From assembly GCF_004114535.1 (NCBI RefSeq), contig NZ_LBJC01000031.1:17851-81850 (forward strand): a stretch of 64,000 bases of DNA, read 5' to 3'. Under the pieces are notes generated by a model that saw only the letters and a list, made by a program, of their open reading frames with translations, was not told the DNA's origin and ran no database searches. The DNA comes from Bradyrhizobium nanningense (GTDB taxonomy: Bacteria > Pseudomonadota > Alphaproteobacteria > Rhizobiales > Xanthobacteraceae). Shown piece by piece: positions 59,530-64,000 of this stretch (positions within the stretch are counted from its first letter, which is position 1; the number at the start of each line of letters is the position of its first letter). The position numbers and the translations under genes are program-made.

Positions 59530-60732
59530 TCAATCCTTCGGCCGCAGCTTTCCGACTTCCGCGTCGCTCGGCAGGTAGTCCGCGCCCTTCTTGTAGGACG
59601 AATCCACCATCACGCCCTTGCCGTCCTTCAGCGCGGTCTTGCCGACGAAGGCACCGAGTGTCGATTGGTGATCGATCTTGCGGAAGGTGATCTCCCCGAA
59701 CGGCGACGGCACGGAGAGGCCTTCTGCCGCAGCGATCAGCTTCTCCGGATCGCTCGAGCCGGCCTTCGCCAGGATCGCAGCCGCCGACTTGATGGTCTGG
59801 TAGCCGACGATCGAGCCAAGACGCGGATAGTCGTTATACTTGGCCTGGTAGGCCTTCAGGAACGCGTCATGCTCGGGCGTCTTGATCGAGTACCAGGGGT
59901 AACCGGTGACGATCCAGCCCTCGGGCGTCTCGTCCTTGAGCGGATCGAGATATTCGGGCTCGCCGGTCAGGAACGAGACGACCTCACGGCCCTTGAACAG
60001 GCCGCGGGTGTTGCCCTCACGCACGAGCTTGACGAGATCGGCGCCGAAAGTGACGTTGAGGATCGCTTCGGGATTGGCGGCGGCAACCGCCTGCACCACC
60101 GGGCCCGCATCGATCTTGCCCTGCGGCGGCCATTGCTCGTCGACCCACTGGATGTCCGGACGCTTCTCCGACATCAGCTTCTTGAACACCGCGACCGCCG
60201 ACTGGCCGTATTCATAGTTCGGCGCGATCGTCGCCCAGCGCTTGGCGGGCAGCTTGGCGGCAGCCTCGACCAGCATCGCCGCCTGCATGTAGTTGGAGGG
60301 GCGCAGGCGGAAGGTGTATTTGTTGCCCTTGGACCAGGTGACGGCATCCGTCAGCGGCTCGGCCGCGAGGAAGAACACCTTCTTCTGGTTAGCGAAGTCG
60401 CTGACAGCAAGGCCGATATTGGACAGGAACGTGCCCGCGAGCATCGCAACCCCTTCGCTCGACACCAGCTCGTTGGCCGCTGTCTGCGCGTCCGCCGGCT
60501 TGCCGCCGTCGTCCTTGGAGATGACCACGAGCTTCTTGCCATTGATGCCGCCGGCCGCGTTGACCTCCTCGACCGCGAGCTGCCAGCCCTTGCGGTACGG
60601 GTCGGTGAAGGCCGGCAGCAGCGAGTAGCTGTTGATCTCACCGATCTTGATGTCCTGCGCCATCGCCGAATGAGCCATGCCGCCCGCCAGAAGCGCGAAG
60701 GCCGCTCCCACAAAAGTGTTTCTCGCTCGCAT
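59530..60732 (-). CDS. branched-chain-type (LivK-like) periplasmic receptor
   Basis: A 400-residue family 5 receptor: signal peptide FVGAAFALLAGGMAHSAMAQ, then IKIGEINSYSLLPAFTDPYR, the PBP1-like NAAGGINGKKLVVISKDDGG and NYEYGQSAVAVFKKLMSEKR. Relatives bind aromatic acids, amides or urea as well as leucine. It is the first transporter gene, about 80 bases after the AA-synth family gene, and lies before the nested repeat. Ligand likely the pathway substrate. Confidence 0.92.
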   Translation of the reverse strand: MRARNTFVGAAFALLAGGMAHSAMAQDIKIGEINSYSLLPAFTDPYRKGWQLAVEEVNAAGGINGKKLVVISKDDGGKPADAQTAANELVSSEGVAMLAGTFLSNIGLAVSDFANQKKVFFLAAEPLTDAVTWSKGNKYTFRLRPSNYMQAAMLVEAAAKLPAKRWATIAPNYEYGQSAVAVFKKLMSEKRPDIQWVDEQWPPQGKIDAGPVVQAVAAANPEAILNVTFGADLVKLVREGNTRGLFKGREVVSFLTGEPEYLDPLKDETPEGWIVTGYPWYSIKTPEHDAFLKAYQAKYNDYPRLGSIVGYQTIKSAAAILAKAGSSDPEKLIAAAEGLSVPSPFGEITFRKIDHQSTLGAFVGKTALKDGKGVMVDSSYKKGADYLPSDAEVGKLRPKD

Positions 60733-60810
60733 CCCAACCTCCAGTTTTGAACTCTACGTCTTCAGCGTGACCTTGTCGGGGAAGCTGTGCCCACCTCCCC
60801 GGTTCAAACC

Positions 60811-61395
60811 CTATCTCAGACCGTCTTCGCCCTTGATCTCCGCAACCGTGAGCCCACCGACGCGCGGCAACGGGCGCCCGCTGTCGGTGACAGCGACGGC
60901 GACCATGATCTCGTTGGCGCGCGGCGCGTCGTTGATCTGAACTTCCATGCCGTCGAAATGGCTGCGCACGAAGGCCGCGTCCTTGTGCCCGAGCGGAATG
61001 TCCAGCGTCGTGCCGGGCCCGCCGCGCTTCTTCGACGACGGGATCAACGCTGCGCCCTTGCTCAGGACTTTACGCACCGGCGCTCCCATTTTCGGGTGAA
61101 GGATCGCGGCGGCGTGTTCCAATTCGCCGTTCTCGCCGACGGCCGCGGCCTTGCCATAGCTCTGCGCCTTCGCGCCGTCGATACCGAGCGCCGCCACCGC
61201 GCGCTTCGACAAGAGCTCGCCGAGCTCCTCGCCGATCGCGATCAACGGCGAGAGGTCCTCGACATATTGTCCAGCGAAAGGATTTTCGATCACGGCAATG
61301 GCTGCGGCACGCCGGGTCGGCGGCGAGACCTGGCGGCCCATCTCCATCTGCGTCTCTTCGACGACTGTGACGATCTTGCGGATGATCGCGCTCAT
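60811..61395 (-). CDS. amino acid synthesis (AA-synth, DUF1185) family protein
   Basis: A 194-residue protein of the PF06684-type AA_synth family: IRKIVTVVEETQMEMGRQVS, IAVIENPFAGQYVEDLSPLI, GELEHAAAILHPKMGAPVRK and IPLGHKDAAFVRSHFDGMEV. The family name comes from weak early evidence; structures known from Bordetella and others suggest a ring-hydrolase-like or chaperone-like fold, and the true function is open. It follows the UPF0280 gene by 15 bases; the three-gene set reductase / UPF0280 / AA-synth looks like a recurring unit (recall), so it probably acts in the same pathway. Confidence 0.82.
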   Translation of the reverse strand: MSAIIRKIVTVVEETQMEMGRQVSPPTRRAAAIAVIENPFAGQYVEDLSPLIAIGEELGELLSKRAVAALGIDGAKAQSYGKAAAVGENGELEHAAAILHPKMGAPVRKVLSKGAALIPSSKKRGGPGTTLDIPLGHKDAAFVRSHFDGMEVQINDAPRANEIMVAVAVTDSGRPLPRVGGLTVAEIKGEDGLR

Positions 61396-61410
61396 GTTTC
61401 GCTTCCCTGT

Positions 61411-62307
61411 TCAGGCACCAACCGCGCTCTCCAGCAGACGCGGGCGCGTTCGTTGCTCTTCAATATCCTTAGGTCCGATGACAAGCATATCACCACAAAG
61501 CTGCAATACGGCACCCTCGATCAATCCGCGATCGAACAATTGACGTGCACATTCCGCGCCAGAATCGAGGGCGGCAGTGATCTCATCCTGTGACAATTGA
61601 CCGACATTTCGGGTGACAAGACGCGCGCCGAGATCGTTGTCGGGCTGAAGCTCGCAGGCCGGTTGCCTGACGACGGCAGGATGCCCCGGCAGATCGACGG
61701 CGTTGGCAATCACCGTCGCCGCGGCATCGGCCTGTGAAGCCGTCGCGGCCAGCACCGTCACCGCATCGGCAATCCCGAGCGAAAAGCTGCGGCCGTGCCG
61801 CCCGCTGGTCGCGACGCCCCCGACCTGGTCATCCGCATCGACCCTCATGGCTCGCATCACGCCGTCACGATCGGGACGATCCATCAGGCCAATCGAGAAA
61901 TTCTCGCCTTTGCCCAGATGAAGGGCGATGTCGCCGCCATTGTTGACATAGGCCCGATCGAGCGTCGCAGCGCCCAGCATGGCGCCGAGGATCTCCTCCG
62001 CCACGCTGCCGGCGACGGCGGCCATCGGCGTGATGAAGCAATCAGCGGCAAAGGGCGCCACCGCCGCGTGCATCCGGCACGCCACCACGCCCCTCAGCGA
62101 GGTGCGCTCCTCCGCAGCAGCGCGCAGCTCCGGCAGCTCCACGCAGAGCTCGTCAAGCAGCCCGGTGAACCGCCGCGCCGCAGCTTCATAGGCCGCTCGC
62201 ACCGCGTCTGTGCGCCCCCTCGCCTCAACGATCAGGTCAATCGGTCCATCCTGCAAATGCAGCCGCCGGCCATCAGACAGCAATGCGATTTGCGGCAGCC
62301 TCGTCAT
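61411..62307 (-). CDS. UPF0280 (ApbE-like fold) protein, candidate flavin transferase
   Basis: A 298-residue protein of the UPF0280 family. Its blocks follow those of ApbE, the FMN transferase: MAAVAGSVAEEILGAM, the substrate strand AYVNNGGDIALHL (ApbE N-x-G-G-D-I) at about 119-131, VATSGRHGRSFSLGIADAVT (ApbE T-S-G) at 165-184, and SQADAAATVIANAVD (ApbE A-D-a-x-a-T) at 191-205. It lacks a signal peptide or lipobox, so it would work in the cytosol. The start overlaps the reductase stop (ATGA). E. barkeri 6-hydroxynicotinate reductase is reported to carry covalent flavin (recall), so flavinylation of that partner is an attractive but untested role. Confidence 0.82.
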   Translation of the reverse strand: MTRLPQIALLSDGRRLHLQDGPIDLIVEARGRTDAVRAAYEAAARRFTGLLDELCVELPELRAAAEERTSLRGVVACRMHAAVAPFAADCFITPMAAVAGSVAEEILGAMLGAATLDRAYVNNGGDIALHLGKGENFSIGLMDRPDRDGVMRAMRVDADDQVGGVATSGRHGRSFSLGIADAVTVLAATASQADAAATVIANAVDLPGHPAVVRQPACELQPDNDLGARLVTRNVGQLSQDEITAALDSGAECARQLFDRGLIEGAVLQLCGDMLVIGPKDIEEQRTRPRLLESAVGA

Positions 62308-63761
62308 GCCCGAGGTCCTGGAATGGGGCTCTGCCAGGGCAACTGCCGGACATCCTCGCCGTTCTGCACCTCGGACAGCGGCTTTACGTAATCCATGTGG
62401 CCACCGAGCGCCGCGTAATCAGACAGCTTCATCGTGAACTCGATCGGCGCGACCAGCGCCGGCGTCGGCACATAGCCGAACGCACCCGCCGGCATCTGGG
62501 TGACATCGACCATGTAGGTGATGCCGCCGCCGGGCCAGACATAGACCGGCGCGCCGCCGCTGGTGACGCGCGTCAGAGCATCCTTCACCGAGCGCGTCAG
62601 CCGCACCGGATTGTCGGTGACGCCGGCGCGCAAGGAACCACCGGCGCCGGCCATGAACAGCACCGTGCACAGCGCCGGTTCGCAATTCTCCTGGATGCGC
62701 TCGACCGAGAACTTCAGATCGGCAGGCATCTCGGTCTCGACCGGCTTCAAGGCCTCGTCGAGCACGTAGTAGGACGAGTGCTCGCCGGTCGTGGACACCA
62801 TCAGCATGGTCAGACCGGGCTTTGCTTCTTTGGGATCGAACGGCCCGAGGATCGCCAGCGGATCGGAAATGTTGGTGCCGCCCCACCCCGTGCCGGGATC
62901 GGCGACCTGGAAATAGCGGCCGGGCGTCGAACGCCGGCCTTTCATCTTGATGCCGGTGTCGGCGATGTCGAGCAGCTTGCCGGCCTGATGCTCCGAGAGC
63001 ACCCCGGTGATGTGATCGTCGACCACGACGACCTCGTCGACCTTGCCGTGCCATTGTTTTGCGAACATGCCGATCGTCGCCGAGCCGCAGCCGACCCGCA
63101 TGCGCTCTTCCCTGATACCGTTGACGACAGGCGGCTCGCCGGCCTGCACCACCACGGTGGCGCCGCCGTCGATGGTGAGCTCGACCGCCTTGCAATTGGC
63201 GAGGTCCATCAGCGTATCGCAGGTGACGCGGCCCTCCTTCTTGGAGCCGCCGGTCAGGTGATGCACGCCGCCGAGCGACAGCATCTGCGAGCCGTATTCG
63301 CTGGTGGTGACGTGGCCGACTGCCTCGCCCTGCGCGCGCACGGTCGCGGTCTCCGGCCCGAGATAGCGGTCGGTGTCGATCTTCACCTTGACGCCGCAAT
63401 AGGAGAAGATGCCCTCGGTGACCACTGTCACCATGTCGACGCCGTCGACCTCAGCTGAGACGATGAAGGGCGCCGGCTTGTAGTCGGGATAGGTCGTGCC
63501 CGCGCCGATCGCGGTGACGAAGGTCGAGGGTTCGTGGACGATCTTGCCGTCCCAATCTTCCGTTCGGCTGAACGGGACCAGCTTGCCGCCATGCGAGACG
63601 GTGCGCTCCAGGATCACGTGCGGATCGACGCGGACGAGCTTGCCGTCGTGGTTGGCGTAGCGGTCGCAGGCACCCGCTGCGCCCGGCTTGATGTAACACA
63701 TCACCGGACAAGCATCGCAGCGGATCTTGTCGATGGCGGCGTTCGTTGTTTCAGTCACCAT
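62304..63761 (-). CDS. 6-hydroxynicotinate reductase-like Fe-S protein
   Basis: A 485-residue protein that I match by recall to 6-hydroxynicotinate reductase, which in Eubacterium barkeri reduces 6-hydroxynicotinate to 1,4,5,6-tetrahydro-6-oxonicotinate with reduced ferredoxin. The N-terminus has a C-x2-C-x3-C-x9-C set (Cys15, 18, 22, 32; RCDACPVMC) fitting a [4Fe-4S] cluster; more cysteines lie at 122, 181, 190, 225, 360 and 365. Later blocks are YGSQMLSLGGVHHLTGGSKK, ERMRVGCGSATIGMFAKQ and DPGTGWGGTNISDPLAILG. A DGGAT at 198-202 resembles flavinylation sites loosely. It is the first gene of the operon, with a palindrome 27 bases before its ATG. Confidence 0.75.
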   Translation of the reverse strand: MVTETTNAAIDKIRCDACPVMCYIKPGAAGACDRYANHDGKLVRVDPHVILERTVSHGGKLVPFSRTEDWDGKIVHEPSTFVTAIGAGTTYPDYKPAPFIVSAEVDGVDMVTVVTEGIFSYCGVKVKIDTDRYLGPETATVRAQGEAVGHVTTSEYGSQMLSLGGVHHLTGGSKKEGRVTCDTLMDLANCKAVELTIDGGATVVVQAGEPPVVNGIREERMRVGCGSATIGMFAKQWHGKVDEVVVVDDHITGVLSEHQAGKLLDIADTGIKMKGRRSTPGRYFQVADPGTGWGGTNISDPLAILGPFDPKEAKPGLTMLMVSTTGEHSSYYVLDEALKPVETEMPADLKFSVERIQENCEPALCTVLFMAGAGGSLRAGVTDNPVRLTRSVKDALTRVTSGGAPVYVWPGGGITYMVDVTQMPAGAFGYVPTPALVAPIEFTMKLSDYAALGGHMDYVKPLSEVQNGEDVRQLPWQSPIPGPRA

Positions 63762-63787
63762 GTCGAAGCCAGCAGGACCGCGGTTAT

Positions 63788-63803
63788 CATTCGTATACGA
63801 ACG
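63788..63803. promoter_or_regulatory. palindromic operator upstream of the reductase-like gene
   Basis: CATTCGTATACGAACG, containing the perfect palindrome TTCGTATACGAA, lies 27 bases before the reductase-like ATG. It matches the site at 54088 in 11 of the first 11 positions. A regulator bound here would overlap the promoter or transcription start. Confidence 0.62.
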
Positions 63804-63941
63804 ATGTTGCGCGCGCTCCCCTCCGGCTGTCAAGCGGCGGTGCAGTGCAAAAGATACAGCTGCCGCATAAAACCTCATTTGCCTATCCGCACTGTCCACA
63901 AAGAAGGCAGTCGCGCTGCAGTGCGGCATGCATGGCTTGCA

Positions 63942-63957
63942 CGTTTGTGTACAAACG
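63942..63957. promoter_or_regulatory. second palindrome far upstream of the reductase-like gene
   Basis: CGTTTGT and ACAAACG form 7-bp arms around GT. Its complement shares CGTTTGTACAC with the sequence at 54074. It may belong to a gene reading rightwards out of the window, or be an auxiliary site for the operon. Confidence 0.45.
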
Positions 63958-64000
63958 GTATCGTCGCGGTCGAGATTTGGCAGCAATTGCCGCGAGCTTG

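Overview
The window reads as chromosome of a GC-rich alphaproteobacterium of the Bradyrhizobium / Nitrobacteraceae type. I judge this from the gene families and their arrangement (orphan tricarboxylate-type receptors, a fused LivH-LivM permease, small disordered Rhizobiales proteins, intergenic palindromes built on GTCATTCCGGGG and GTAGGGTGGG) and from recall, not from a database search. Most of it is accessory catabolism: short operons, each with its own regulator, importing and degrading small organic acids and aromatics.

Layout. (1) 1-4.1 kb: edge of a mobile element. It has a ParA ATPase, two tandem paralogous small DNA-binding proteins around an array of 21-bp-spaced repeats (centromere- or operator-like), a MobV-type relaxase, and the 3' three-quarters of a tRNA-Tyr gene (att scar) abutting a VIT1/CCC1 pseudogene; a complete tRNA-Gln follows. 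(2) 4.2-11.9 kb: an operon read leftwards from an IclR regulator: DHDPS-family lyase, FAD 2-hydroxyacid dehydrogenase, DUF1537 kinase, PdxA2-type dehydrogenase, iron alcohol dehydrogenase and a frameshifted tricarboxylate-type receptor; probably catabolism of a four-carbon or related sugar acid. (3) 11.9-21.3 kb: RNase Z, an amidase, a TetR regulator divergent from an RND efflux pair, a TauE/SafE permease and two small proteins. (4) 21.5-28.5 kb: two LuxR-type regulators plus a third decayed C-terminus, AraC regulator, small and secreted proteins (including two overlapping genes of 27 and 30 codons), and a lytic transglycosylase. (5) 28.5-37.7 kb: Baeyer-Villiger-type monooxygenase with a shikimate-dehydrogenase-like protein, divergent from an acyl-CoA ligase and acyl-CoA dehydrogenase; an amino-acid-type receptor, a SnoaL-like protein and a cytosine-deaminase-like hydrolase.

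(6) 37.7-46.7 kb: a TetR-headed operon with the lower gallate/protocatechuate 4,5-cleavage enzymes (LigI-like PDC hydrolase, GalB-like hydratase, LigK/GalC-like aldolase), a DctA-like carrier, a Pht5-like putative decarboxylase and a DUF1932 dehydrogenase, but no ring-cleavage dioxygenase in view. Next to LigI is a twin-arginine-signal-bearing LigI paralogue broken by an internal deletion. Two orphan periplasmic receptors are divergent. (7) 46.8-53.2 kb: PepSY protein, MscS channel, DUF763 protein, a run of small hydrophilic proteins, a cytochrome P450.

(8) 53.2-63.8 kb: the most interesting block. An enamidase-like amidohydrolase is divergent from a ferredoxin-NADP reductase, and a leftward operon carries a 6-hydroxynicotinate-reductase-like Fe-S protein, an ApbE-like UPF0280 protein, an AA-synth family protein, a branched-chain-type ABC transporter and a MarR regulator. 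Both promoters carry the same 16-bp palindrome (CATTCGTATACKAAYG). Together they fit the reductive, oxygen-independent nicotinate route known from Eubacterium barkeri, here with its own transporter and a candidate flavin-attachment factor.
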